Shown one piece after another: positions 1 to 13,429 of a stretch of DNA of 64,000 nt. How positions within the stretch are numbered: the first letter of the stretch is position 1; every line of letters starts with the position of its first letter. Source of the DNA: Talinum fruticosum (lineage: Eukaryota; Streptophyta; Magnoliopsida; Caryophyllales; Talinaceae); assembly GCA_021018815.1 (NCBI GenBank), contig JAITYX010000032.1:2790001-2854000 (forward strand), written 5' to 3'. The notes below the pieces were generated by a model. The model was not told where the DNA came from. It was given only the letters and a program-made list of their open reading frames with translations, and did no database searches. The position numbers were made by a program, and so were the translations under genes.

Positions 1-85
1 TTAAAATGAATTTAAACGGACGAGAAAATGAATTTAAACGGACGAGAAAAATATGTGCTTTCATTAAAAAAGACGGAAGGATTTA

Positions 86-472
<387 letters not shown>

Positions 473-492
473 TCACCTTCTTTTTTTATAGC

Positions 493-681
493 ATGGAGGG
501 CAAAATTCTCCTCAGTGGTGGGTCGGTTTCTAGCACCATTAGGGATATTCTCTCTCTATTTTTAATGGATGGAAAATCAATTATGACATACCCACATTGG
601 GAGTGGAATGTGTTCATCCAACATTGTCATAGAGAGGCTAATAAAGTCGTTGATTTTCTAGTTGGTTTGGAAGTTCATTGA
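493..681 (+). pseudogene. RNase H-like fragment, probably LINE-derived
   Basis: A 62-codon reading frame ends in HCHREANKVVDFLVGLEVH. This resembles the C-terminus of the plant reverse-transcriptase-associated RNase H domain (HxxREAN..AD.LA..G), preceded by an IRDIL helix. No upstream reverse transcriptase is present, and the ATG is only the first one of an open stretch. I read it as a short relic of a non-LTR retrotransposon next to the GST gene. The call rests on one motif. Confidence 0.4.
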
Positions 682-699
682 ACTTCTCCCTTTGTAAAC

Positions 700-3600
700 T
701 CATCTCAAGATAAATTATTTTTGCTGTTTATAAATCTATAAATTAATCGACCAAAACCCAAAACAAGATGACACCAAAATCCAAAACAAAATAATTAAAA
801 TTAGAGTGATGTGATAAGCACTAAATTTGGATCAAATTTTGGTGTCCATGGGATGTTGAAAAGGGGGCCCACCAGGCCCAATTGAGGTTCAATGATGGGC
901 CGATATAATGAAGGAGGCATTTGCTTAGGGCACTTATTATTATAATTGCCTCCTCATGTGTTGGCAATTGCTACTAACTTCCAACTGCCTTGCTCCATTT
1001 TATGCATTACAACATAATTTACATTTTGACTATTAAGGGAAGAATGAAAGTGGAGAGACTAATGTTTTCAAAGGAGGTTTTATATCCTTGAAAGTTGTTA
1101 TTGTTTCATTGGCTCGGGATCCGTATTTTATTTTAAAGAGAATATCTGCTCTTACCTTTCACGCACTTTAAATGTTATTTTAAAAAAGAATTAAGGAAGG
1201 GTAAGTGTAACATTCCCGACTTTTGAATTGTTGCTTAATAGTATCAAAATTTCTAGGAGATGTTTCTAAATTAAAGGGTAACTTATCGTTACTCTGGTTC
1301 TAACTATGTTTCGAAGTGAAAAGAGTTTGCTTTAAAATTTGGGTGTTTTTTCCTTTCTTTTTTAAATGTGTAATACTTTCATCTGTATTAGTCATAACTA
1401 TGACTAGAATAGAAGAGGAGCTGAATTGGTAACATATCGTGAGGATTGAGGCGTTCAAATCCCTTTTTTTTTTGGCTCCAACTTGTTAAAAGACATACAT
1501 ATATTTAATTATCTAAATATGAACAATTGGAAGGCTTAAACAACAATATGGAGCTGCAATGAGTACGTGGTATACATGTAGATCTAGTAAAATTGACCTA
1601 AAATTCCAACCGACTAACTCACATTTATACCCCCAATAGGCACTCATAACAGCTAATCCAAACTAGACCTAAAATTTGAATTAATTCGATCGAATCAAAC
1701 CCAATTAGAATGTTATACTGAAATAAAAACTGAAGTGAATAACCATTTATCAAGTCTATGTACAACTGTTATCTTTTCACGAGTTCCAAAAGATTCAATG
1801 AACTAATACAAGATCAAACAATCACTATTACTCGGTATACTTTAAGTGCACTTTTGATATATGTAAATATAATTCCAAAAAAAAAATACTATATATTATT
1901 TAAACACCAATCTCAAACCCACCAATAATGCTTTCTTTCTTGTAGTAACCAAGGGTAAGATGGAATAAAGGGAGCAACAACATCCATTATCTACTATCCA
2001 TAGTCCATAAGATTCAGGAAATTACAAATGCTTAAAGTTAAACACTAAGCTTCAATGTATCCATTAATTTAATTTATTACTAACTTTTTCCGTTTCACAA
2101 TATATAACACTTTACAATTTAAATGGCGTATTAATGACTAATTTATCAATTTTGTATTTATTAATTTCTTTTTCTCTTCTTTCTTAATTGATTTTATTCA
2201 TTATATATATATATATTAAAAGTTGGATATGAGCTCTATATGAGTGATACATAAGATGCTTATGTGAAATTGTTTCATAAATATAGTGTTTTTGTAAGTT
2301 ATGCATTTAATTATATTTTAAATAATTAATTTATATGAAATTGTGTATCATAAATTAAACAATTGTATTGATCCAAAAACTAATTTTTCAATTCAAACAT
2401 AACCATTCTATATATGTATTAGTATACTTTTTTATAATTTATAAAAATTAGAGAAAATCAATGCATAAGTGTTGGTTCAAAACGAAACCATATGATTATA
2501 TGTGTAATACATATGGAATAACTATGTAGGATTACTTGACTACATAAATATCCATCTTAGGTTAAATTAATACAATATTATAATTAAATAAAACAAATAA
2601 ATTTTTATTTGTATATGTATAAAGTAATTAGTAAGAATGTAATATAGTTGTTATTAAATTAATTAATATTTAAACGATGTTTCACGTGCTTATCAAAAAT
2701 AAAAAGAAAAAGTCTCACATATTATAGAATTTTAAAAAGTAATAAATGATATAGAAATTAAAAAAATTAAAATTATATAAAAAACAATATCTACATTCTT
2801 ATAAAATTATCATTTATTTTAAAATTATATATTTTAATTTCTAATGAAATTTTGGGTTAACTTAATCATTTTTATAAATTTTGTATTTTTTAAATATTTT
2901 TTATATCGTAAGATGACAAGTATTTTGAAGTTTTTTTAGTGTATTACGCTGGGAAGAGTGACCGTAGAGTATATTCCTTGGCGGCTAATGACAACAATCT
3001 GGCCCCCTGCAAAGCCAAAGGCCACTAATCCTTTTTCTTTTTTAGTTATTGGGAATCCTGAGGTCAGGATATTTTCCAAGATTTGATCAAGAACAAAACC
3101 CATGATTAACATCAATTTAATTATAAAAAAAAAAAAACTCCACGGGTCAGTGGATTTGATATGATAGGATCTCACAGTTTTGCAATTGGCCCAGAAAAGC
3201 TTGGGTGCCAATTGGTCGAGCTTATGCTGCAGGATATATAAATCTGCATATTTCTTTCCCTTTTCCAGTATGCAAGATTGAACAACCTATATTTCATAGG
3301 GGAAGTTAGATAAAATATTAGATAACCCTTTTTCAGACTATCTAAAAAATTAAAATATTGTATATATATTTTATTTTAGAATGAATTTTGACCCAAATTT
3401 AAGGTTGACTTATGTTTAACTTTTTTTTTTTTTTTCGGTTTGAGTTTGAGAACAGAATAATTCAATCTCGTATTTAATGTGTTGGGTTGATTTTATGTAG
3501 GATTTGTTTGACATTAATAATTCAACCTGATAAGCTACTTAGATGTACTAAAACTAAGAGAGATAAAAGACTTAGTTGTTTACGACCGATATACCTTATA

Positions 3601-5740
3601 TTTGTTAAAAACATAGCGAGATATTTAAACTTTCTAGCGAGTCATAACATCCAAAACTATGGCGCATATGTTTTGATTAAGTCAACTTTTTAATTATCGA
3701 TAGTAAATCTAGAAAGGGTAGCATGCCCGATTATGCAACTTTAGAGATTTTGCATGATCAACATGAAAACGACCTAACTCAATTAATCCGATACAAACAT
3801 AAATCCAACTATATATTAATTTGCTTGGCTAGAGGCTGGGGTAATCGTTCATTTGTCACATGACTTGATCATAATAATCTTTGAAATTCCCAATCTTTTT
3901 TGACCCCAAAGAGAAAGAATATTAGAGATTTAGAATATGTTTCTTGAAGCCTAACTTGCTTTGATGGTGTGTTTGAAATTCCCAAACTTTTGACCTCAAC
4001 AGGGATCACACACTCATTATTGTCTTCTCGAACCAAATTCTGACACCACTTGTTAGGGTTAGAAGGATTTAGTTGCACACACACTCACACATTAACAAAA
4101 GGAAAATGACCAGTCAAATGGTGAGAAGGGTAGAGAACAATCAGTATTGGACTGGACAGGGATGGTGGTCAAGGCGGACTGAGAACGGACACCGGTGGAC
4201 GTGGTGGCACGATTAGGCTAAAAAGGACTAAGGTTTGGCTAGGGTTGCAACGAGAGGTAGAAGAAAGGTAGTGTGTGAAGAAAGAAAAGCAAAAAAGATC
4301 CTTTTTGGCTCTGATATCGTGTGAGTAAATTATGTAATGGAATGGCTCATCCAACTTGGGAGTTTGACGTTGTATATATAATAGAGTAAATGCAGAATTT
4401 GATACACCCAATCTAACACATCTGTTTGAGGGAGAAAAAACTTTTCTTTCGTCTTCATGTGTTTGGATCCATAGACCGAGATCAAGATATAACTAGTACT
4501 AAGTTAACAACTAATTTACCATAGTTTTTGGCTGGACCAAATCTTATAAATCCCCCGCCCAATCCAAAATTATATTATCACATGCTTATATGCAACAACT
4601 GTATCTACAACTAAAGAGATCCATCCACAATCAGATTCATCTCGATTATATGCTTATATGATTATATTTCGTCCAATCAACTCGTCTTCTAAAAAGAGGA
4701 TTAGGTCTCTCTCACTAAAATATGAGCAATCTAAAAAAGGAATTTTCGCGGGCGAATATTTACTCTTCAATATCTATTTCAGTTCGTTGGAATATAATAT
4801 AATATTGATTATCTTTTTATCTATTAATTTGAGTTATTTATTTAATTTAGATAAGATATATAATACAGTTCGTCAGTACCAGATATGAGTACATGTGGTG
4901 AAGAAAATTATATATTTTGCAGCTCATTTGGAAACTCTTATTGCTGTTATATTTGATAAAACTTATGGAATTAAGATATAGAATATCATGAGCCCTTGTG
5001 TTTAGTATTCCATATATAATAATATGAACGGTTGTTATTGCTATTACTGGTGAACGGAACACATACAATTGTTACTATGAGCCGTATGTAATATGACATT
5101 TTTAGATGGAATATTTATGAAATTTAATTGGTACTCGTTAAATTTTAAGAATCACTAAAGTGATATATCCTTGTACTAATTTTTGAATCTACCCCTCACA
5201 AGCATCTCAATGTGTATGGAGGTTCAAGAATTTATGTATTGATGATGATAAAAGAAATTTAAAAAGAGGTTAAATGTAAGAATTATTCAGATTCATGGGA
5301 AAGCCAGATGAGAATAATCCTGTAATACTCATATCCATTAAAAACTTGGGATAAATAAAACTGAAAAAACAAATTTAAGAAAACTAAGCTTCTGTGCAGA
5401 AGAAATCATGGAAGCCATGAACAGACCCATGTCATATTACATTTTCCCTTTTTTGGGTCCATCCAGGCTTTCATCCATGATTTTCGCATTGTCGCTTATT
5501 CTCTATATTTTTGTAGAATTCATCCCTTCCAAATCACAAAAAAAAAAGGAAAGAAAAAACTGATGTAGATATGGACTGCATTTCTGCATCCTTGCCTTGA
5601 ACATTGCGATATTCAGTGTCCTGCGAAGGGTCGAGGAAATATATGTCAAGTTTACATATACACAAAACACTCATTATGGTGATTAATATGCATGTCGTGG
5701 ATGTGATACCTTAGCAGTCACAGTATTTACACACAGTAGC
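700..5740. other. AT-rich intergenic stretch without a recognisable gene
   Basis: This stretch is dominated by A/T runs and short broken frames. An open frame at 2936-3211 (minus, 91 codons) contains a poly-phenylalanine stretch made by an A-run and matches nothing I know. At 4169-4411 there is a GC-richer block ending in a GCTCTGATATCGTGTGAG-like string, of a kind common in degenerate plant retroelements. Nothing here supports a functional gene. Confidence 0.6.
1405..1474 (+). repeat. SINE-like Pol III promoter remnant
   Basis: An A-box-like GAGCTGAATTGG near 1419 and a B-box-like GCGTTCAAATCCC near 1451 are about 32 bp apart and are followed directly by a T-run that would terminate Pol III. 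The spacing and order fit a tRNA-derived SINE head or a decayed tRNA. No tRNA cloverleaf can be drawn and no target duplication was seen. Confidence 0.25.
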
Positions 5741-5754
5741 TCTGTGGCCAGATC

Positions 5755-6617
5755 TTAGTAATAAAGTGATCCTGCAGGAAAAAAAATGCAAATTTTTCCA
5801 ACATTAGGACCCTCTGAAGTTGATGATTAATTATTTGAATTACTGTCAGTATAAAAACCAGTAAGATTCAATGGCATTTGTGAAAGCAAACATATTAGAG
5901 CTCAGAAGCAGACCTTGCCACCAGTTGCCCCTTGCAGCACCATTTGGATCATCCTCTCCTCCATCTTTCTTGAACTGAGAAAACATAATACTGTCAGGAT
6001 ATATATGGTATTCGAACTTTTATCAGTAAGACGATCTAACACAAGCCAGTAATGTTGCATGAACATAGGGTCGTATATGCATAGACAAGACACTTACATT
6101 AGAGTAAGAACTGGAGGTTGAATGAGTAGGAGGTCCTGAGTACGATTCCCGGCCACCATAGTAAATAGAGGAGCTCAAGTAACAGGGTTCTCCCTCCTGC
6201 TGGTAAATTGAGCTCTTTTCCTTATTTGCATCACCATGTTTGTAACTGCTGTCTGAAAAGGGCAACAATGACATAACTCACTATTGAGTACTACTATATA
6301 TGATCATATCTTAGAGCTAAATCCGCTATTGAATACTACTTTGGAAAAAGGTGGTCTTTTTTTAATTTTATTTAGATAAGTGAGTATTAGGCATGTATAC
6401 AGTGTAGGGAGAAGTGAACCCGATCTTTCTTAGTTAATATATCAAACATTCTACCTCTAGGCTACCTAGAAAAGGCGGCATAAAGAATCTGACACATGCA
6501 ACTCCCGTTTCTCTTTTTCTCGGACATATTTTCCAACTTGTATAGGAAGTAAGAATTAAACATATCAACTTTTTATGGGCAAGTCTAAAGTGAGTAAACT
6601 TTATCTATAGTAGTGCG

Positions 6618-6653
<36 letters not shown>

Positions 6654-7116
6654 GAAAATAATTGCTGGCAAGTTGATGGGATATTCTTAGCCTCTTGGCA
6701 TTTCTGGGAGAATTATTGCAAAATATCAAAAAGAAGAGGAGAAAGAAGAAAAGGGAAGAGGGAGAAAATAATGGATGATGGCATGAGTCCTGGAACCAGT
6801 AATACCTTGTTTGGTATTCAGATTCCCAGTCCCAGAAGGTTCCTTCTGCCATGACCCTCTCACCTCAGAGCAGCCTGAATTTCTTCCTGGCTCCTGTCAG
6901 ATAAAAACAAATTGTAACTTCTTTCAAAAAACCCAAAAATTCAACTTTAATGGAGACAATTATTCATGATGAACAAAATATAAGCAAATTTATATTAATT
7001 ATATTTACCTTAGGAGGGAAAATGGAAGCAAAAACATCATTGGATGAGTCTGGAGGCCCAAAAAGCTGAGAAGTGATTGATGAAGGTGAACTTGCTTTTC
7101 CCTTCCTGTTATCCAT
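5755..7116 (-). CDS. Small plant-specific protein of unknown function, five exons
   Basis: The exons are 7009-7116, 6806-6893, 6098-6252, 5914-5974 and 5755-5771. All junctions are GT-AG and stay in phase, giving 142 residues. The protein is polar and probably disordered. Its recognisable conserved blocks are SQLFG near the N-terminus, VFASIFPPK at the end of exon 1, CYLSSSIYYGGRESY in exon 3, and a C-terminal GNWWQGSLYY whose last five residues come from a 17 bp exon. I recall this pattern from short uncharacterised plant proteins but cannot assign a function or name. The start is the ATG opening exon 1. A purine-rich leader lies upstream around 7240-7280. Intron 2 holds a (TA)n run and a SINE-like repeat. 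Confidence 0.82.
6370..6472 (-). repeat. SINE-like element in intron 2 of the small-protein gene
   Basis: On the minus strand an A-box-like GGTAGCCTAGAGGTAG (6451-6466) is followed about 30 bp later by a B-box-like GGGTTCACTTC (6411-6421). That is the order and spacing of a tRNA-derived SINE head. Ends and target duplication are not resolved. Confidence 0.35.
6620..6651. repeat. (TA)n microsatellite
   Basis: About 16 perfect TA units inside intron 2 of the small-protein gene. Confidence 0.95.
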
Positions 7117-7329
7117 TTTTCTTTCCCTTTTGTGCAGTGAATTGGAAATCGAAGTTTCTGGGTAAGATTTTAAGGCGACAAAAACAAACCCAGAATTGAA
7201 GAACAGTACCAGTGGAGGTGGTAGCCCTCAATCCAAGAAGCAAAGTTGAGGAAGAGAGAGAAAGAGAGATTAGAGCTGGAAATGTGAATATTATGACTTG
7301 ATGCTTGAAAGACTTGGCAGGGGAGTCAA

Positions 7330-10300
7330 TTTATAATGAGTTTGAAAGAGAACAGAGAGAAGAAGATAGGGATAGAAAATGGTGTCCCTCCCTTTTTGAA
7401 AAGGTTAAAGGGTCCTACAAAAAAATTGATGGGAATATCTCTCTCTAGAAAAATGCCTCTTTTCTTAAATAATAAATTAATCCCATAAAATTGTAATCTA
7501 TCTACTCCTTATTTTGTGTACTAAGCACTTTATTTATTTATTTATGTTGATTGCTAATTGTTTGCTATTTCTAGTCACTATTTATATTAACTTTTCTAAT
7601 TTTTAGAAAAATTGTTTGGTAAAATTTATTATTTCTAAATATTGTAATAGACAACAAACTATTTTTTAAGAATTTAAATTGAAAACTTACAATTTGAGCT
7701 TTTAACAATTAGCTCTTTGGATTGAACACCCAAACTAACTAATTTTTACCAAAAAGTTAATCCTAGTTAACAACTATACTTTTTCTATTTTAAAATACTT
7801 ATTGTTTTAAGAAAATACAAAATTCATAACCAAATTTATGTTAAAAGAGCATGTTGTCCAAGATTTCATTCGAAATGTAGAAAATCAATGAAAAAAATAA
7901 GAGAAAAAGCAATTAATAAGTACGGAATTGATAAACTAGTCGATAATATGTCATTGAAATTATAAAGTAATGGATATTATGATACAAAAAAATAATTAAA
8001 ATAACATGTATTTTAAAATAGATAGAGTAAATACCATATAAAAATTAACTTTCGACGTGATTAAGAAAATAAAATTATCATATTTAACTCTAATATTCTA
8101 TTTAGGCCTAGTTCTTGAGATATGGACACAAATTTAATTAAATCTCTAAAGATTAAAAAAAAAGAAACTTTAAAAAAAAAGGTAAGAGATGAGATGTGGG
8201 GTTTATTTTTGTTGAACAAATTTCCTCTCTCCTGGAAAGCTTTGTGTGATGGGGGATTCCAGTTCTGAGCATATGAACAAAATGTGGATTTCAGAGAGAG
8301 AATCATGTTTTTCTTCGAAGGGATTTATTATTTATTTATATTTATACATACAAATGGATAAGTCGATTACGATCACCTAGCACTTGTAGGGTCAAACCCT
8401 AAAAATGTTAGAAAGAAGATATTTCCAGCCAATAGCAGCCTAGTCAATCTTTCAAACCCCCCAATGATCATCGATGCTCCATCTTCGAGGAATCGAATCA
8501 GACCAATGGCTGTATTGGGTCGTTGACATCCCCTACATCTAAAATCTGACCCCACTCCAGCAGCTTCTCTTCTTCCTAGCTTATACTTTACGAAGAGTTC
8601 TGCATGAAGCTAGGCCTAGACTGCATTTAGCTACACTCATAAATGGATGGATTGGTTTAGGTTTGAGTCGGGTTGGTTTAAGGTAGACACACTAACATAT
8701 TAATAAGATTTCGGTTTGAGGTTATTCAAGTTTAAATACAGTCAGTTTCAACGTTTATTTTAATAAATTAGATGCTTATGACTAGATGGAAAGCCGCCAT
8801 TTTGAGTTTATAGATCTGAGATATGATTATGATGCCCATCCTCCCACGTTTATTGTTAAATTGCTTTCTAAAACTCCCTCCTCCCACCCGTTGTCTCATC
8901 AATAGTATTGCTACTCCCAAACGCATTTATTATACATTTGGGAGTTTGTACTCTCAAGACAAATGCCAATAAATGATTGGACTAAAGGAAAAATAGAAGA
9001 ATTTTGTCAGTAAATTCTTATATCCATCTAGGAATATATATTCCAGGGTGACAAGTTATTATATTAAGCCCATAAAATCCCTTTTATTTTTCTTTTCGTT
9101 CAACCATTTGTTAACACATATCGCTGGAGCATATACCCACACGTGTATAATTGACGTTATAGATTTTATTTGCCAAACATAATGGTATAACACATAAGAG
9201 TATAAGCTCCCAAATGCATATAAGAATTTGTAGCTACTCCCTCCCTCCCTTGACCCGCTGTATTTTCTAGACAGTCGTAAATATACAACACTCAAATGGA
9301 GGGAGGAGTACTCTTACTCTTTAACCTCCCCCAAAAAAAAAAGCCAAAAGAAAAGGAGCAGACTCTGAATGATCATGGACATAAGCACATTGACCTAGCT
9401 ATATCCTACATGATTGAACAAAAAAATAAAGGTATGTGAATATGATATTGACCGCGGGAGGGCCATAAACCAAGACGGCCACGAAAGCAAAGGTCTTTTT
9501 ATCTCTTTGATGACCCTACTGCCCTGTTGCAAAATTGGACCAACCATTGTGAAGAAGCTAATCTAAGCTAACCACCAATGGCCATTTTTGGCATCGTAAG
9601 GCCACAACTCATCATAGATTATTAGACTTAGTAAAACAATTAGAAATGATAAAATTGATATAGATTATTCAAAATTAAATTTTTAGGCGAAAATTAAATT
9701 TGATAGTTTAATCCATATTTATCTACACTCTCTTCTTCCAAATTATATTTAATTTAAACCACATCAATTCATATATAACAAATTGATATAAGTCCATATT
9801 GATCACAAACTCCAGAAATAACTTCGAAATATGTTATATGGGTCTTCATCATCAAAATCTATACCATGCTCTTAGGAGGAAGATATATACTCTCACAAAT
9901 ATGCCGGGGACAAATATGACAGTATGTGTTGTTAGGAGCATATATAATATAGTGCACATCAACTCCCCATATAACTGGTGTTGTATTAATTAAGTCTTTT
10001 CAGCCACTTGTATTTAGACTATAGCAACTTATTTACCAAATTTAAATAAAAAACACATTTAAAATAAGGGGTTTAAAAGCGAGGATTATATTCACCGTCC
10101 CGGATCTAAATTAATATCCAAGATATGGAAGATATACTAATAAAAGATACCAAAATTCTTGCTTGGATAATGAACAGAGACACAAATCATGATCGTACAT
10201 ATACTTTAACATATCCTTGAATTCTTTTTTGAGTGGATCAGATTCTTTTTTAATTTGTTTTTCACTCTTTTTGCTTAGGATTGGATTTTCTATATTGGGG

Positions 10301-10759
10301 AGGGAGCCCTTCTCCATTGCTAGTCAACATTTTCGGTCCCTTAGATCGTATTTTTAACAAAAGTTTTATTATTTTTTAGATCGGTAAGCAGACTTATTCA
10401 TATTGGGGCTTCTATCTCGGGGATGTCCAAAGGTTTGCGATAAAATTGGTTGTAAAATACATTTTCGGCTGACTCTATATTTACGAGTATTAATTTGGAT
10501 GTAAATAATATTTTTTCACTTCAATATATCTTTCTTAAACATTGTTGAATTTCAAAATAATATTTTTCACTTCAATATGTCTTTTTAAATATTGTTGAGT
10601 TATACTATAATTTTATAAAATATATGTCTCTGTGTTATTTTGATTCTTCATAATATAATTTACAAGTTAATAGAAGCAATGTATCAATAAATTTGATCCG
10701 TTTAAAATTACTGCCAAAACTGTATTTTTCTTTTTTTTTTCAAGTTGTGTCCCATTTTT
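7330..10759. other. Intergenic region
   Basis: AT-rich DNA between the small-protein gene and the retrotransposon insertion site. A frame at 8373-8555 (minus) is less AT-rich but not recognisable, and other frames are short and biased by base composition. A small Stowaway-like inverted repeat lies at 9237-9308. I see no gene. Confidence 0.6.
9237..9308. repeat. Short Stowaway-like inverted repeat
   Basis: CTCCCTCCCTCCC and GGAGGGAGGAG stand as imperfect inverted ends, each flanked outside by TA, the target of Tc1/mariner Stowaway elements. The 72 bp length is well under the usual size, so it is probably an internally deleted copy. Confidence 0.5.
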
Positions 10760-10853
10760 TTAATCCATACAATCATCAAAGAAATAAAAAGAGAAAATAT
10801 CAATATATCAATAAGGTCTTAATTAATAGTTAATTGATGCACTTTATTCCAAC
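10760..10853. repeat. Left part of duplicated target segment (copy A)
   Basis: This sequence, beginning TAATCCATACAATCATC, recurs at 25583-25669. Copy A continues after the retrotransposon at 25026, so the element splits one of two tandem copies of a segment of about 235 bp. Confidence 0.85.
10849..10853. other. Target-site duplication CCAAC, left
   Basis: CCAAC immediately precedes the 5' LTR and recurs right after the 3' LTR at 25026-25030. Five base pairs is the normal Ty3/gypsy duplication length. The uninterrupted sister copy has CCAAC once (25665-25669). Confidence 0.9.
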
Positions 10854-11042
10854 CGATTCGGGTATTTCCGGACAGCTTCAGCTCAACCGACACGTCACCG
10901 GCCGACTGGGCCTAATCAGTTGGATAAAGGAGGAATCGGTCCAAGACAACCCTTAATGGGCCAGGTAAAGCCCCAAAGCCCACTCGGGGCTAGGGTTTCC
11001 CTAAACCGTGGTAAAGTACCATTTTACCCCTTCAAAATCTCC

Positions 11043-11050
11043 TATAAATA
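11043..11050 (+). promoter_or_regulatory. LTR TATA box
   Basis: TATAAATA in the middle of the 5' LTR, conserved at 24570-24577 in the 3' LTR. Expected transcription start is about 30 bp downstream, near 11075. Confidence 0.7.
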
Positions 11051-11149
11051 CTCATCACTTCCAAAACCCAAGGCATGCTTGGATGCTCACTTGAGAAGAA
11101 GTCCGACCTTGGGGATAATCACCTAAGCTTCCTAGAAGCTCTCAACACT

Positions 11150-11209
11150 CATCCATATTCAACCAAGTTCATCGGTGTTCATCCATATTCAACCAAGTTC
11201 ATCGGTGTT
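11150..11209 (+). repeat. Two 30 bp direct repeats within the LTR
   Basis: CATCCATATTCAACCAAG followed by TTCATCGGTGTT is repeated perfectly twice, with a third partial copy following. The same arrangement is in the 3' LTR, so the duplication predates this insertion. Confidence 0.9.
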
Positions 11210-11502
11210 CATCCACATTCATCCCGAGAATCTCCCATCTTTGGAAAGCCTCTCGATTCCCAAGGAATCCCCCACGCATATCGAGGAAGATCTCCTCGAT
11301 CCTTTCGATCAAATCGGATACTAACTTGAGCGTCGGAGGGCGTTCCCGGGACCCACCACCCGGGCTTCGCCTTTTGCGAGTTCGGACGGTCATCACTCGG
11401 CTCGGATCGCTCGTGCCACGTCCTCGGAACCGAAGCGAGTAAATCCTTCCTCTCTCCGAATCATCATCCACATCATCAACTCGCATTTCTCCGGAAACAG
11501 TT

Positions 11503-11518
11503 TGGCGCCGTCCGTGGG
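11503..11518 (+). other. Primer-binding site
   Basis: TGGCGCCGTCCGTGGG lies 3 bp inside the 5' LTR end. TGGCGCCGT matches the tRNA-Asp-type primer sites described for plant Athila and Tat elements. Which tRNA pairs was not tested. Confidence 0.75.
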
Positions 11519-11532
11519 GAGGAAGGTAGCAT

Positions 11533-13290
11533 ATGGTCGCCGGTGGCACTCGATCTCGATCCAAGATGACTCGCGACACAAACAACCCACCAGTCCCACA
11601 CCCTAATCGCTCAATGCCTACGGGGGCCAATCCCGAGACGCTCCTCAAGCCGAGGACGCGGAATCGTCTCACCGAACTGCCGGCAACCGTCACGCCCAGC
11701 TGGAGGGGTACGTCACCTTAGGGGCTCTCCAAAACCTAATTGAGACCCTCAAACGACCGTTGCACAACAAGTGCAAGAACAAGTACGAGCCACTATGGAA
11801 CAGGCGCATGCCAATCATGCCCTTCCATTATACTCCAACTCCCGGTACGGCGCAACCCCCAGGGAGGTCAGCTGTTGGCCACTTCTCGGTGGGATGCCTT
11901 CCCACGTGGCTCCAAGCACAGCCTCACCGAGGCCCCGACGACATTTATTCCCGAACAGCCTAACGTCCCGCCCACGAGGCACTATGAGGAGGGAGACGCT
12001 AGGGGCATCATCGAAGCCAAGAGAGCTCTTCATAGAGCCAACGAAAATGTCGCAACATCCCATACGGCTTCAACCCCTACGCCACTCACAGCAGGCGTTC
12101 CGCCTGGTTTGAAGACCATGCTCCGACACCGAGAGCGAGGGCCAGGCCCCAAGGGAGCCGAAGGACGGCCAGCCCTGGACGATCGGCTACCCATGGTCGT
12201 GAATCCCAACGAGCCTACGACGCTCACAAACACGACCAAAGACGATCCGTCGTTCGAGAGCGCGAGCGCTCGAGGGAAAGGCACCCGGGGCAATCGGCTA
12301 TGAGAGGTCCCGAGAAATCGGAGAGGACCAGCGCACCCCACCCCGATCCGAGAGAAGGAAGAGCCCTTCCCCGGTGGAGGTTCCGCGTCATCAACCCCGC
12401 ACCATCCCAATTCTCGGCTCCGACTCAAGGCCGACCCAAGCATACTTTCAACACTCCCTTCTCCAAGAAAATCATGAAAGCGCCTAGGATGAAGAAAGTA
12501 AAGGTCCCGAGTGTCGAACCGTACGACGGCACTCACCGATCCCGAGGACCACCTGGCTCGCTACAAGTCTCACATGTATGTGCGGGACGGAGACGATGCA
12601 ACCTACTGCCGATTCTTCCCCGCCACATTAAAGGGGGTCGCGCGAAATGGTTCAACGGCCTCCCTCAAGGAAGCATTTCTTCCTTCGAAGAACTTTGTGA
12701 GAAGTTTGTGGCGCAATTCATCGCCGATTGCAAACAAAAGAGGACTAGCATCCACCTCTCCAAGATCAAGCAGGGAGGAGTGAAACTCTTAAGGATTACG
12801 TGCGGCGGTTCCACTGGGAAGCCGTCCTCATCCCCGACCTCCAAGACGGAGTTGCCTACGCCTCCTTCTTAAATGGACTTAGGAGCGAAAGATTCAAATT
12901 TTCCCTCGCCGAGCAAAGGTGACCACCCTTGCGAAGCTCTCCGGAAGGCGGCCGATTTCATCCAGGCCACGGAGATCTCGCGCAGAGGAGGGGGATGAGG
13001 CAAGGAGAAAAGGAGGGGAAGGAAAGTTCAATCCCCGAAATGAAAAGAAGCCCCGCGAGAATGAGGTGAACCACCGCTTCAACACCGATCCCGGAGCATT
13101 TTGATGGAGATCAAGGGGCACCCTATGCTCAAGAAGCCACCTCCCATGTCCACTCCCGCCAAGGCACGAGCCTCGAACAAATATTGCGAGTTCCATGAAC
13201 AAACGGGGCACAACACTGCCGAGTGTCGGGCCTTGAAGAAAGCACTTGGGGAGTTGGCCGACAATGGGCGAGATAGACCGTTTCCTTAAA
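11533..13290 (+). pseudogene. gag region of the Tat element (frameshifted)
   Basis: The coding region begins at ATG 11533 with a basic, low-complexity N-terminus. The conserved retrotransposon Gag core follows in changing frames: VEPYDGT, then DPEDHLARYKSHMYV and FFPATLKG, then KWFNGLPQGSISSFEELCEK and FVAQFIADCKQKRTSIHL, then basic KKPREN sequence. It ends with a zinc-knuckle-like CEFHEQTGHNTAEC near 13190-13230. At least four frame changes are needed to follow it. The residues themselves remain close to the family pattern, so the breaks look recent. Confidence 0.85.
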
Positions 13291-13429
13291 AAGGATGTCC
13301 ATGGGATTAAGGGAGGCTCTTCAAGACAAGGGGAAAAGAGCTACGAGGATGATGAGACTACCAGAATCGTAGCCACCATCGGCTGGGGCTTGGCCGGGGC
13401 ATGACCCCTCCTCTTGGAAAGCTCACTTG

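Larger units (their letters stand above)
10854..11499 (+). repeat. 5' LTR of the Tat element
   Basis: 646 bp aligning end to end with 24382-25025. It starts CGATTCGG where the 3' copy has TGATTCGG, so the canonical TG has mutated, and it ends AAACA. It contains a TATA box and a 30 bp internal direct repeat. Confidence 0.95.

Noticed and set aside
2936..3211. 91-codon minus frame
   Set aside because: Contains a homopolymer-encoded FFFFF stretch and no motif. The downstream part looks protein-like but could not be tied to a family.
8373..8555. 60-codon frame with less biased composition
   Set aside because: No family recognised, no splice or promoter support, and surrounded by AT-rich non-coding DNA.
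11199..12536. Minus-strand frames of 160-170 codons opposite the LTR and gag
   Set aside because: They are shadows of the GC-rich gag and LTR sequence. The plus strand carries the recognisable Gag motifs.
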